29,656 bases of DNA, from contig JAHHSC010000005.1 of NCBI GenBank assembly GCA_020025455.1, positions 1 to 29,656 of the forward strand, written 5' to 3'. This DNA is from Lawsonibacter sp. GTDB taxonomy: Bacteria > Bacillota > Clostridia > Oscillospirales > Oscillospiraceae. Shown here in pieces: positions 16,469-23,677 of this stretch. How positions within the stretch are numbered: position 1 is the first letter of the stretch; each line of letters starts with the position of its first letter. A program made the translations under genes and the position numbers. Below the pieces are notes generated by a model. It saw only the letters and a list, made by a program, of their open reading frames with translations. It had not been told where the DNA came from and made no database searches.

Positions 16469-16523
16469 GGCGGGTTCCATCTCCCGCCTTTTATCTTGGG
16501 AAACGCCGCCCTTTCGGGCGGCG
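16469..16523 (-). promoter_or_regulatory. Two tandem hairpins in the typA leader
   Basis: In the leader, an 8-bp GC stem (16504-16511 with 16516-16523, loop 4) is followed by a 6-bp stem GGCGGG/CCCGCC (16469-16474 with 16483-16488) that ends about 10 bases before the ribosome binding site. The first is followed by only three T, so it is at most a weak attenuator. Together they could tune translation, for example by temperature. Confidence 0.45.
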
Positions 16524-16546
16524 CCAATCTAATTATCTGACGGTAC

Positions 16547-16575
16547 ATTATACTCCCGTCATCTAAAAAACGCAA
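16547..16575 (-). promoter_or_regulatory. Promoter of typA
   Basis: Read on the minus strand, TTGCGT (16570-16575) and a perfect TATAAT (16547-16552) are 17 bp apart. The predicted leader is about 95 nt. The promoter lies about 120 bases from the first LexA-like box of the divergent small gene. Confidence 0.8.
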
Positions 16576-16695
16576 CTCTTTTTGAATAAAACAGGAACTT
16601 TTCTTCAAACAAAGTCATTCCCTGCCGTTTTTTCTTCCATCCCCTGCATTTTTTCCCATCCAGCTCGGCCCCGCTCTCCCCATTCGTTCTAAAAT

Positions 16696-16767
16696 CGAAA
16701 AAACGTTCTATTTTCCTCTTGACAGATTAGAACAAATGTTGTAATCTATTGATGGAACATCCGTTCT
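16696..16767 (+). promoter_or_regulatory. Promoter with three LexA-like boxes
   Basis: TTGACA (16719-16724) and TAATCT (16742-16747) are 17 bp apart. Three 14-bp sites of the pattern CGAAC-N4-GTTCG overlap or flank them: CGAAA-AAAC-GTTCT at 16696-16709 (8 of 10 fixed positions), AGAAC-AAAT-GTTGT at 16729-16742 (7 of 10, in the spacer and touching the -10), and GGAAC-ATCC-GTTCT at 16754-16767 (8 of 10, at the expected start site). This is the Firmicute LexA operator pattern, placed where a repressor would block the promoter. The region 16447-16815 holds no gene apart from this and the typA control region. Confidence 0.65.
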
Positions 16768-16815
16768 TTACACGGAACAAAATTCGTTGCAGACCGCACA
16801 TATGGAGGGATCAGG

Positions 16816-17115
16816 ATGGAGACCATCTACTGCACCACCAAAAATTTCATCCGCCATCGGGACAATGTGGTAGACCTGGGGGAGTACCGCAGAAAGCTGG
16901 CTCTGGCACAGAACACCTCGCTGGCCCCTCAGCCGGCGGAGGAGCCGGCGCGTCCCTGCCTGCACCTGGTCCCCGACCGGGAGGCTGTACACGCAGAGCT
17001 TCCCCGTCCCCGCCGCCGGAAGCAGCACACTCTGGGCTGGCTGGTGGATATTTGGGCCAGTCTCAGCGTGGTGGCCATGACCGCCGCCTTCACCCTGGAG
17101 GTCCTGTTCGGGTGA
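16816..17115 (+). CDS. Small single-span membrane protein, candidate SOS-induced
   Basis: I do not recognise a characterised family. The 99-residue protein starts at an ATG with GGAGGG 6 bases upstream. It has a soluble N-terminus with a NVVDLGEYRRKL segment (17-28), a proline-rich middle (about 35-65), a basic stretch RPRRRKQ (64-70) and one C-terminal hydrophobic span (about 73-97), so it is probably a tail-anchored protein with the N-terminus inside. It lacks a LysM domain, unlike YneA. Its promoter carries three LexA-like boxes, and it is monocistronic with its own terminator. Small SOS membrane proteins in other bacteria (YneA, SidA) inhibit division, so a similar role is possible but is inferred from regulation and topology only. 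Confidence 0.75.
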   Translation: METIYCTTKNFIRHRDNVVDLGEYRRKLALAQNTSLAPQPAEEPARPCLHLVPDREAVHAELPRPRRRKQHTLGWLVDIWASLSVVAMTAAFTLEVLFG

Positions 17116-17129
17116 TCCATAAACGCAAT

Positions 17130-17165
17130 AAAACCGGGTGTTTTCCTAGGAAAACACCCGGTTTT
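17130..17165. terminator. Bidirectional terminator, 36-bp perfect palindrome
   Basis: Positions 17130-17165 are a perfect palindrome with AAAA at one end and TTTT at the other. It can terminate both the small membrane protein gene on the plus strand and the MurE-ArgB gene on the minus strand. Confidence 0.85.
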
Positions 17166-17179
17166 CATATCTTTTCCCG

Positions 17180-19552
17180 TCAGCCGGTGATGGTGGTCCC
17201 GGCCACCCGCTGGCCCAGCATACGAAGCAGCAGGGCGTGCTCCACCCGTCCGTCCAGGATGGATACCTGACCCACGCCCTCCTGAATGGCATGGACGCAG
17301 CCCCGGACCTTGGGCACCATGCCGCCGGCGATGAGGCCCGCGTCAATGAGCTCCTCGGCACGCTTGGTGTCGATGCGGTCCACCGCGGTCTTGGTGTTGT
17401 GGCTGTCGATGAGGATGCCCCCCACGTCGGTGAGGAACACCAGGTCCTCCGCTCCCAATGCCTCGGCCACGGCGCGGGCGGCGTCGTCGGCGTTGCAGTT
17501 AAGGCCCGCTCCGTCCGTCCCCATGGCAATGGGGGAGACGACGGGCAGGAAGTCGGCATCCAGCAGGGTGGTGAGCACCTTGGTGTCCACCCTGGTGATG
17601 GCACCCACCCGGCCCAGAGCCGGGTCCTTCACATCGGCGGTGATAAGGCGGCCGTCCTTGCCGGAAAGCCCCACCGCCGCCACCTCCAGCTTGGCCAGGG
17701 CGGTGACGATCTCTTTATTCACCTGGGCCGAGAGGGCCATTTCAGCCACGCCCAGGGCGGCCTCGTCGGTGACCCGGTAGCCGTTTTCAAAGTGGGTGGG
17801 CACCTGGAGCCTGTCCAGCAGGGCGGTGATGTGCTTGCCGCCGCCGTGGACCAGCACCACCCGCATCCCCACCATACGCAGGGCGGCCACGTCCTGGAGG
17901 ATGGTGTCGATGTTGTCCCCCTTGGAGATGGCGGAGCCGCCGTACTTGACCACCACGGTCTTGCCCTCGTGGCGCTTCAAAATGGGCAGGATAGACAGCA
18001 GATTGCGAACCTTCTCCATGCCGTCCAGACCGTGGCGCAGGTCGTACTCCTGAAGGAAGCTGTGGACATAGTCCACGTCAGAGGGGGTCTCGATATACTG
18101 GGTGCCCCGCTTCTGGCGGGTCTCAGCCCCCTTGCCGGTGATGAGCAGGACGGTGGGCTCCTCACAGCCCAGAATGGCCTGCCGGATGGCCTCGCCCCGG
18201 TTGGTCTCGATGGAGTAGCTGCCCCCCACCTCGGCCACATGGCCCGCGATCTCACGGCAGATGGAGGCGGTGTCCTCCTCGCCGGAGTCCTCCTCGGTGA
18301 GCACCACCAGATCAGACCACTTGCCGGACACCTCGCCCAGATCCTTCCGGCGGTCCAGGGCCTTCTTTCCGGGACAGCCAAAGACGGTGACGATCCGGCG
18401 GCCGGGGTACTCGGCCCTGACAGAGCGGAACAGGGTTTCAAAGCTCATACGGTTGTGGGCGTAGTCCACAATGGCGGTGACCGTGTCGTCGGCGTTGGTG
18501 TAGACCTCCATACGGCCGGGGACACGGGCCTTCATCAGCCCCACATAGATGGCCCGCTCCGGGATGGACAGGGCCTCGCAGACGGCGATGGCGGCCAGGG
18601 CGTTTTCAACATTGAAAAGGCCGGGCATGGTGAGCCGGAACTCCCGCTGGAACCGGCGGGTGCGGACCCGGAACAGGATGTCGGAGCCGTGCTTGCGGAC
18701 CTGGAAGCCGTACACGTCGGCCTCCTCGTTCTTCTGGGAGAAGGTGTAGACCGGGCGGCCGGTTTTCTGGGCGGCCTCCAGCACCCGGTCGGCGTGGTCG
18801 CAGTCCAGGTTGACACAGCTGACAGCGGCCTGGTCGAAGATTTTCAGCTTGGAGGAGAAGTAGTCCTCAAAATCCGGGTGCTCGATGGGGGAGATGTGGT
18901 CGGTGCCGATGTTCAGGAAGCAGGCGGCGGCAAACTGGGTGCACAGGGTCCGGTGGTACTTGAGGGCCTGACTGCTGACCTCCATGGTCAGGTACTCCAT
19001 GCCGGTGGACGCGCCGTTGGCAAAGTGCTTTTGAAGCTCCAGGGGCTCCGGGGTGGTCAGGTGGGACTCGAAGGACTCCACGCCGTCGTAGGTGTCGATG
19101 GAGGAGATCACGCCGGAGGCCGGCTTCTTCTCCGACTCCATATACTCGTCCAGAATATACTTCAGATAGTAGGTGGTGGAGGACTTGCCCTTGGTGCCGG
19201 TGATGCCGATGACGTTCAGCTTGCCGGAGGGGTGGTCGTAGCACAGATCGGCCATGGGCGCGATGGCCAGCCGCAGGTCGTTGACCAGGATACAGGGCAG
19301 GTCCACAGCGGGGTAGGGGGTCAGGCTCACATAGGCCTGTGCTCCTTTCTCCCGTGCAGAGCGGAGAAATTCCTCCTTAAAGTGGGCACCCTTACAGATG
19401 AAGATGGAGCCGGGGACCACCTGGCGGGAGTCGTAGGCCACCAGGGGCACAGACGCAGACCGGTCCAATCCGGCGGGGACGGGCGCGGCCAGCAGGCCCC
19501 GCTCCTCCAGCAGGTCCAGGTAGTTGCCAAGGGTGTGGTTGCTGTATTCCAT
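17180..19552 (-). CDS. MurE-like Mur ligase fused to ArgB-like acetylglutamate kinase
   Basis: One uninterrupted frame of 790 residues joins two enzymes. Residues 1-505 are a MurE-type ligase: DSRQVVPG (41-48) in the UDP-sugar domain, P-loop GTKGKS (119-124), TTPEP (166-170), EVSSQALK, the carbamylated-lysine site K235, VDYAH (362-366) and GKGAE (473-477). The diaminopimelate motif DNPR is absent; the aligned segment is EDSG in TEEDSGEED (419-427), so the added amino acid is uncertain. Residues 512-790 are an amino-acid kinase of the ArgB type (N-acetylglutamate to its 5-phosphate): KYGGS with K536, HGGGK, NGYRVTD, GLSGKDG, LNCNAD and PKV are present, with GGGK in place of the usual GGGP. The Met at 512 has no ribosome site, so separate translation is unlikely. 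It lies 45 bases after the racemase-like gene. No other arginine gene is near. Confidence 0.9.
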   Translation of the reverse strand: MEYSNHTLGNYLDLLEERGLLAAPVPAGLDRSASVPLVAYDSRQVVPGSIFICKGAHFKEEFLRSAREKGAQAYVSLTPYPAVDLPCILVNDLRLAIAPMADLCYDHPSGKLNVIGITGTKGKSSTTYYLKYILDEYMESEKKPASGVISSIDTYDGVESFESHLTTPEPLELQKHFANGASTGMEYLTMEVSSQALKYHRTLCTQFAAACFLNIGTDHISPIEHPDFEDYFSSKLKIFDQAAVSCVNLDCDHADRVLEAAQKTGRPVYTFSQKNEEADVYGFQVRKHGSDILFRVRTRRFQREFRLTMPGLFNVENALAAIAVCEALSIPERAIYVGLMKARVPGRMEVYTNADDTVTAIVDYAHNRMSFETLFRSVRAEYPGRRIVTVFGCPGKKALDRRKDLGEVSGKWSDLVVLTEEDSGEEDTASICREIAGHVAEVGGSYSIETNRGEAIRQAILGCEEPTVLLITGKGAETRQKRGTQYIETPSDVDYVHSFLQEYDLRHGLDGMEKVRNLLSILPILKRHEGKTVVVKYGGSAISKGDNIDTILQDVAALRMVGMRVVLVHGGGKHITALLDRLQVPTHFENGYRVTDEAALGVAEMALSAQVNKEIVTALAKLEVAAVGLSGKDGRLITADVKDPALGRVGAITRVDTKVLTTLLDADFLPVVSPIAMGTDGAGLNCNADDAARAVAEALGAEDLVFLTDVGGILIDSHNTKTAVDRIDTKRAEELIDAGLIAGGMVPKVRGCVHAIQEGVGQVSILDGRVEHALLLRMLGQRVAGTTITG

Positions 19553-19597
19553 AAAATCGAGCCTCGTTTCAGTGGTATAAAGTCAGGTCAAGCCCGT

Positions 19598-20665
19598 TCA
19601 GCGCAGCTCGACCGTAAAATCGCGGGCAAAGAGGGGGTCCATCTCGAAGGTGACCAGGTCACCGGCGGAGCACCGGATGTCCGTGACGTCCAGCAGGGTC
19701 TCGGTGGTGCCGATGGGGCCAAGCAGGCGGGCGCGCCGGTCCCCGATGCGGACCGTGCGGGCGTTGGCCTTCCGCCAGGCCCGGAGCATGGTCCAGAAGC
19801 CGCCCTCACGGGGGCGGGCCTGGCCGTAGCCGTTCTGGAAGCCTACGGGGAGCACCGCCACGCGGGTGGGCTTTTTCAGCACCACCGCCCGGTTCCAGCC
19901 TACGGTGTGCCCCTTGGGGAGCCAGCGGACCTCGGACAGGGCGGCCTCGCCATAGCCCACGGTTTTCAGCCGGTCGTCCCGGGTGCGGCGGCAGCGGCCC
20001 AGAATGGCGGAGCCTGCCCGGACGCCGTCAAAGCGGGCGTGCTCGTCGTGGAGCAGGGTATAGGACCCGGCGGCGTGGACCATGCCGGTCTCAAAGCCCG
20101 CCCGGTGGATGGTGTCCAGCACCTGCTGAAAGAGCTTCAGCTGGGTGCCGATCTCCGGGTCGGAGGGTCTGACCGCATGGAGCTGGGTGTAAATGCCGGA
20201 CAGGGCCACGTTGGGCAGGGAGCGGTAGGCCAGCAGGATCTTCTCCGGCTCCCCCACCAGAAAGCCGCCGTAGCCCATGCCGGTGTCCACCTGGATGTGG
20301 GCCTCGGCCACGGTGGAGCGGTTCTCCGCCAGGGCGTTGAGGGCCATGCCGGTGTCCACCGACGAGACGGTACACACCACGTTCAGATCCACCAGCCGCT
20401 CCAGCTCCTCCCGGTCGGTGGTGGCCCGGAGCATGAGGATCTCCTCGTCCTCAAACCCGGCCTTGCGCAGGGCCTCGGCCTCTGCCACTTCGGTGACGGC
20501 AAACCGCCCGATCCCCTCATCCCGGAGCAGCCGGGCCAGGTTGACAACCCCCACACCGCCGCCGTTTCCGGTCAGCACACCGTAGATGGCGGCCCCTCCG
20601 GCCCGCTCCTTAATGACGGCCAGATTGTGCTTGACCGCTGCTTTTTCAATGACCAGCTTTCGCAT
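19598..20665 (-). CDS. Alanine-racemase-fold protein lacking catalytic residues
   Basis: The 355 residues align along their whole length with alanine racemase: VDTGMG, the HFD-VRPG-like ARFDGVRAG block, the GYADG-like VGFQNGYG and a C-terminal DVTDI barrel are recognisable. However, the PLP-lysine motif VVKANAYGHG reads GVLTGNGGGVG, putting T32 in place of the Schiff-base lysine, and the catalytic tyrosine of the VGYG motif is W257 (VGWN). The usual Arg of MGRxGF is Tyr. It should therefore be unable to form the internal aldimine or racemise. The frame is intact, has a good promoter, and heads the operon with the MurE-ArgB fusion, so it is probably a repurposed protein, perhaps a ligand-binding or structural partner (inference). 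AGGGGG precedes the ATG. Confidence 0.85.
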   Translation of the reverse strand: MRKLVIEKAAVKHNLAVIKERAGGAAIYGVLTGNGGGVGVVNLARLLRDEGIGRFAVTEVAEAEALRKAGFEDEEILMLRATTDREELERLVDLNVVCTVSSVDTGMALNALAENRSTVAEAHIQVDTGMGYGGFLVGEPEKILLAYRSLPNVALSGIYTQLHAVRPSDPEIGTQLKLFQQVLDTIHRAGFETGMVHAAGSYTLLHDEHARFDGVRAGSAILGRCRRTRDDRLKTVGYGEAALSEVRWLPKGHTVGWNRAVVLKKPTRVAVLPVGFQNGYGQARPREGGFWTMLRAWRKANARTVRIGDRRARLLGPIGTTETLLDVTDIRCSAGDLVTFEMDPLFARDFTVELR

Positions 20666-20697
20666 TTCAGAGGCCCCCTTCTATCTCTGTCGGGTCA

Positions 20698-20716
20698 TGG
20701 GACAGGCACTGTCCCA
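20698..20716 (-). repeat. Small foldback in the leader of the racemase-like gene
   Basis: TGGGACAG (20698-20705), GCA, CTGTCCCA (20709-20716) form a perfect 8-bp stem with a 3-base loop, 33 bases before the start codon at 20665. The sequence resembles palindromic REP-type repeats seen in many genomes, but only one copy is in the window. Confidence 0.4.
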
Positions 20717-20773
20717 CATATCTTGTCTCTGACACCGTTCATCTGCGGGAGCCAGAGCAAAATTTTTGTATTT

Positions 20774-20802
20774 ATTTTACCACAAAACCCGCCCCATGTA
20801 AA
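20774..20802 (-). promoter_or_regulatory. Promoter of the pseudo-racemase/MurE-ArgB operon
   Basis: On the minus strand TTTACA (20797-20802) and TAAAAT (20774-20779) are 17 bp apart, with TGG before the -10 (extended -10). The leader is about 100 nt. It is divergent from the zinc-ribbon promoter about 60 bp away. Confidence 0.7.
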
Positions 20803-20858
20803 CGCAGACGGCCCTGCTATTTCCGGCGGAAAAGAGAATCCGGGGCCGGGCATTTCTG

Positions 20859-20887
20859 TTGCAATGGGCGGCAAAATGGTGTAAAAT
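20859..20887 (+). promoter_or_regulatory. Promoter of the zinc-ribbon/PNP/MtaD genes
   Basis: TTGCAA (20859-20864) and TAAAAT (20882-20887) are 17 bp apart. The leader contains a GGGGCC-TGA-GGCCCC hairpin at 20911-20925 before the AAGGAGGG site at 20961-20968. The remainder of the 309-base gap 20666-20974 holds the divergent promoter and the foldback listed separately. Confidence 0.7.
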
Positions 20888-20974
20888 ATCAGACGCTACA
20901 ACGGTTTCCAGGGGCCTGAGGCCCCGTTGGCTCCATCAGACATTCGATTTGTTTGCCGCAAAGGAGGGCACTTT

Positions 20975-21370
20975 ATGGACGACATGGTGAAAGAACTGCT
21001 GGAACGCATCCGTGACACCGCCTGCGAGGCCGCTGACGCGGCGGCCGGTACCGCCCGGGTTGCGGGAAAGCGCGCCGGGCAGATGGTGGACATCGCCAAG
21101 CTGAACGTGCAGCTCTTCGATTTAAACAGCGAGCTGAGCGATATTTTGCGCCAGCTGGGTCAGGTTATGTACAACACCCACCTGGGCCAGCCGGCAGAGG
21201 GCCGCTCCGTCTCCGCTCTGCTGGAGAAGGCCGATGCCCTCTCGGAGCGGATTGAGGATCAGAAGGGCCGCATTGCCGACCTGCGCGGGAGCCAGACCTG
21301 CCCTGTGTGCGGCAGCGCCTGCGGAAAAGAGGATCAATTCTGCCGCCGCTGCGGCAGCGCTCTGGCGTGA
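20975..21370 (+). CDS. Zinc-ribbon protein of unknown function
   Basis: This 131-residue protein begins with an alanine-rich helix and a probable coiled coil (about 5-105) and ends with a zinc ribbon of two CxxC pairs, CPVC and CRRC (about 109-127), the second followed by GSALA. There is no signal peptide or membrane span, so it is likely cytosolic. An ideal AAGGAGGG site places the start at 20975; the in-frame ATG at 20927 is discarded. Similar coiled-coil plus zinc-ribbon proteins are common in Clostridia and uncharacterised. It is 47 bases before the phosphorylase gene, probably in one operon. Confidence 0.85.
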   Translation: MDDMVKELLERIRDTACEAADAAAGTARVAGKRAGQMVDIAKLNVQLFDLNSELSDILRQLGQVMYNTHLGQPAEGRSVSALLEKADALSERIEDQKGRIADLRGSQTCPVCGSACGKEDQFCRRCGSALA

Positions 21371-21417
21371 CCGGATGCCCCATCCCACAATTACCACAAT
21401 CAGACGAGGTGTGACCT

Positions 21418-22242
21418 ATGAAGTATACAATGGAACAGTATTTAGAAAGCGCTGAGGCGATCCGTGCCCGTCTGGGCGGCTTTGTGCCCAAGGTGGCGCT
21501 GGTGCTCGGCTCGGGCCTGGGTTTTCTGGGCGATCAGGTCGAAAACCCCATCGCCATCCCCTACGGGGAGATCCCCCACTTTAAGGCCTCCACCGCCCCC
21601 GGCCACAAGGGCCGCCTGGTGTTCGGCGTGCTGGACGGCCAGAACGTGGCCGTGATGCAGGGCCGGATGCACCACTACGAGGGCTACTCCTACGAGGAGG
21701 TCAGCTACGCCGTCCGGGTGCTGCGCCTGCTGGGCTGTGACACTCTGGTGGTCACCAACGCCGCCGGCTGCGTCCGTCCCGAGTGGGAGGCCGGCGACCT
21801 GATGCTCATTACCGACCAGATCAAGCTGTTCTCCGAATCCCCCCTCCGGGGCGAGAACCTGCCCCAGTTCGGCGTCCGCTTCCCCGACGCCTCCCACCTG
21901 TACACCCCCCGGCTCCAGGAGCTGGCCCGCTCCTGCGCCAAGGATCTGGGCATCCCCCTCCGGGAGGGCGTCTATTTCTACTGCTACGGTCCCCAGTATG
22001 AGACGCCCGCCGAGGTCCGGGCCGCCCGCATCCTGGGCGCGGACGCGGTGGGTATGTCCACCTGCCCCGAGGTCATCGTGGCCGCCCACGCAGGCATGGA
22101 GGTGCTGGGCTTCACCCTTCTGAGCAACATGGCCGCCGGTATTCTGGACCAGCCCCTCTCCGAGGAGGAAGTGCTCCAGGCCGCCGACGCAGCCAAGGAG
22201 ACATTTTCCGGTCTGGTCCGGGCCTGCCTGGAGAAGATGTAA
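21418..22242 (+). CDS. punA: Purine nucleoside phosphorylase
   Basis: The enzyme splits inosine or guanosine with phosphate into the base and ribose-1-phosphate, feeding purine salvage. The 274 residues match the trimeric PNP/MTAP family: LGSGLG near residue 30, QGRMHHYEGY, TNAAG, GPQYETPAE with the substrate-facing tyrosine, VGMSTCPE and SNMAAG. Length is typical. GAGGTG precedes the ATG. The next gene encodes an MtaD-type deaminase, so the pair could convert adenosine-type nucleosides to inosine-type ones and then to free base. Methylthioinosine as substrate is also possible. Confidence 0.92.
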   Translation: MKYTMEQYLESAEAIRARLGGFVPKVALVLGSGLGFLGDQVENPIAIPYGEIPHFKASTAPGHKGRLVFGVLDGQNVAVMQGRMHHYEGYSYEEVSYAVRVLRLLGCDTLVVTNAAGCVRPEWEAGDLMLITDQIKLFSESPLRGENLPQFGVRFPDASHLYTPRLQELARSCAKDLGIPLREGVYFYCYGPQYETPAEVRAARILGADAVGMSTCPEVIVAAHAGMEVLGFTLLSNMAAGILDQPLSEEEVLQAADAAKETFSGLVRACLEKM

Positions 22243-22298
22243 GCTCCAGGGGGCGGCCTTACCCTTAATTTGAATCAAACCAAGGAGGCTTTCTGCCC

Positions 22299-23606
22299 AT
22301 GTCCACTCTCTTTACCAATGTCACCGCCGTCACCATGGACCCGGAGCATCCGGTGCTCCATGGGGTGTATGTGGCGGTCACGGGGCCCGTGATCTCCTAT
22401 GTGGGCCCCGACCTGCCCCAGGGCACCTTTGACCGCACCGTTGACTGCACCGGCAAGGTGATGATGCCCGGTCTGGTCGATTCCCACACCCACGTCCCCA
22501 TGACCATCATGCGGGGCTTCGGCGGCGGCCATAACCTTCAGGATTGGCTCAACAACTACATTTTCCCCACCGAGGATAAGCTGGATTCCCGCTGTGTCCG
22601 GGCGGGCACCGACCTTGCCATGGCCGATCTCATCGCCGGCGGCGTCACCTGCATCGCCGATATGTACTACTTCTGCGACGACATCGCCCAGAGCGTGGCC
22701 CAGGCGGGCATCAGCGCCAATCTGAGCCGCTCCGTCACCTGCTTTGAGGAGCTGGACGACCCCGCCGCCTTCCAGTCCTGTGTGGAGATGCGGGAGTTCG
22801 TGGACAAGTGGCACGGCTACGACGACGGCCGCATCCTGGTGGATGCCTCCATCCACGGCGAGTACACCTCCTTCGCCTGCCCCAAGATGTGGGAGTATCT
22901 GGGCAATTACGCGGGCAGCCACGGTCTGGGGATGCAGGTCCACATCTCCGAGACCCTGTCCGAGCACGAGGACTGCCTCAAGCGCCACCACGACAAGACC
23001 CCGCTGGAGATTCTGGACCAGTACGGCGTGTGGCAGAACGGCGGCATCGCCGCCCACTGCGTGTGGATCAGCCCTGAGGACCGGGCGCTGATGGTAAAGC
23101 GGGGCATCACCGCCGTCCACAACCCCGTGTCCAACCTGAAGCTGGGCTCCGGCGTGGCCCCCGTGCCCCGTATGCTGGAATCCGGCATCAACGTGGCCCT
23201 GGGCACGGACGGCGTGGCCTCCAACAACAGCCACGATATGTTCGAGGAGATGAAGCTGGCCGCCATCCTCCACAACGTGACCAACCGGGAGCTGAACACG
23301 GTCACCGCCCGCACCGCCCTGCACATGGCCACCGTCAACGGCGCCAAGGCCCTGGGCCGCAACACCGGCGTGCTGGCCGCAGGGAAGCTGGCCGACCTGA
23401 TCCTGCTGGACTTCACCGCCCCCGGTCTTACCCCCTGCCATGACGTGGAGGAAAACCTGGTGTTTTCCGCCCACGGCAGCGATGTGTGCATGACCATGGC
23501 CCGGGGCCGGGTCCTCTACGAAAACGGTCAGTTCCTCACGCTGGATCTGGACCGCATCCGCAGCGAGGTCCGCGACTACGCCCTGCCCCATATGTTCTGC
23601 CAATAA
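22299..23606 (+). CDS. mtaD: 5-methylthioadenosine/S-adenosylhomocysteine deaminase
   Basis: MtaD-type amidohydrolases deaminate methylthioadenosine, S-adenosylhomocysteine or adenosine to the inosine-type products. The 435 residues have the metal-dependent TIM-barrel motifs in order: HTH with H63 and H65, HISET with H215, AHCVW with H253 and GTDG with D304, and the C-terminal composite beta-sandwich (AAGKLADLILLD). AGGAGG precedes the ATG. The gene follows purine nucleoside phosphorylase by 56 bases, which supports nucleoside salvage or recycling of SAM by-products. The exact substrate cannot be decided from sequence; a guanine or cytosine deaminase is less likely. Confidence 0.88.
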   Translation: MSTLFTNVTAVTMDPEHPVLHGVYVAVTGPVISYVGPDLPQGTFDRTVDCTGKVMMPGLVDSHTHVPMTIMRGFGGGHNLQDWLNNYIFPTEDKLDSRCVRAGTDLAMADLIAGGVTCIADMYYFCDDIAQSVAQAGISANLSRSVTCFEELDDPAAFQSCVEMREFVDKWHGYDDGRILVDASIHGEYTSFACPKMWEYLGNYAGSHGLGMQVHISETLSEHEDCLKRHHDKTPLEILDQYGVWQNGGIAAHCVWISPEDRALMVKRGITAVHNPVSNLKLGSGVAPVPRMLESGINVALGTDGVASNNSHDMFEEMKLAAILHNVTNRELNTVTARTALHMATVNGAKALGRNTGVLAAGKLADLILLDFTAPGLTPCHDVEENLVFSAHGSDVCMTMARGRVLYENGQFLTLDLDRIRSEVRDYALPHMFCQ

Positions 23607-23623
23607 CAAACTAACAGCCCCCT

Positions 23624-23651
23624 GCCGCCCCGTTTGCACAAACAGGGCGGC
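23624..23651 (+). terminator. Weak terminator or intergenic hairpin after mtaD
   Basis: GCCGCCC (23624-23630) pairs with GGGCGGC (23645-23651), with an inner GTTTG/CAAAC stem and one mismatch. Only a broken T-tract follows, so read-through into the flippase gene is likely. Confidence 0.45.
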
Positions 23652-23677
23652 GCTGGCTTCTTTCTGGAGGTCCTACT

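Noticed and set aside
18017..18019. Internal ATG as a separate argB start
   Set aside because: No ribosome binding site precedes it and the upstream Mur ligase frame continues without a stop, so a fusion fits better. Sequencing error cannot be excluded from one sequence.
17237..20884. A 1215-codon open frame on the plus strand opposite the racemase-like and MurE-ArgB genes
   Set aside because: It spans two real genes and both their control regions, has a low-complexity G/H/Q/V-rich translation and no family match. It arises because GC-rich coding strands rarely contain complements of stop codons in this frame.
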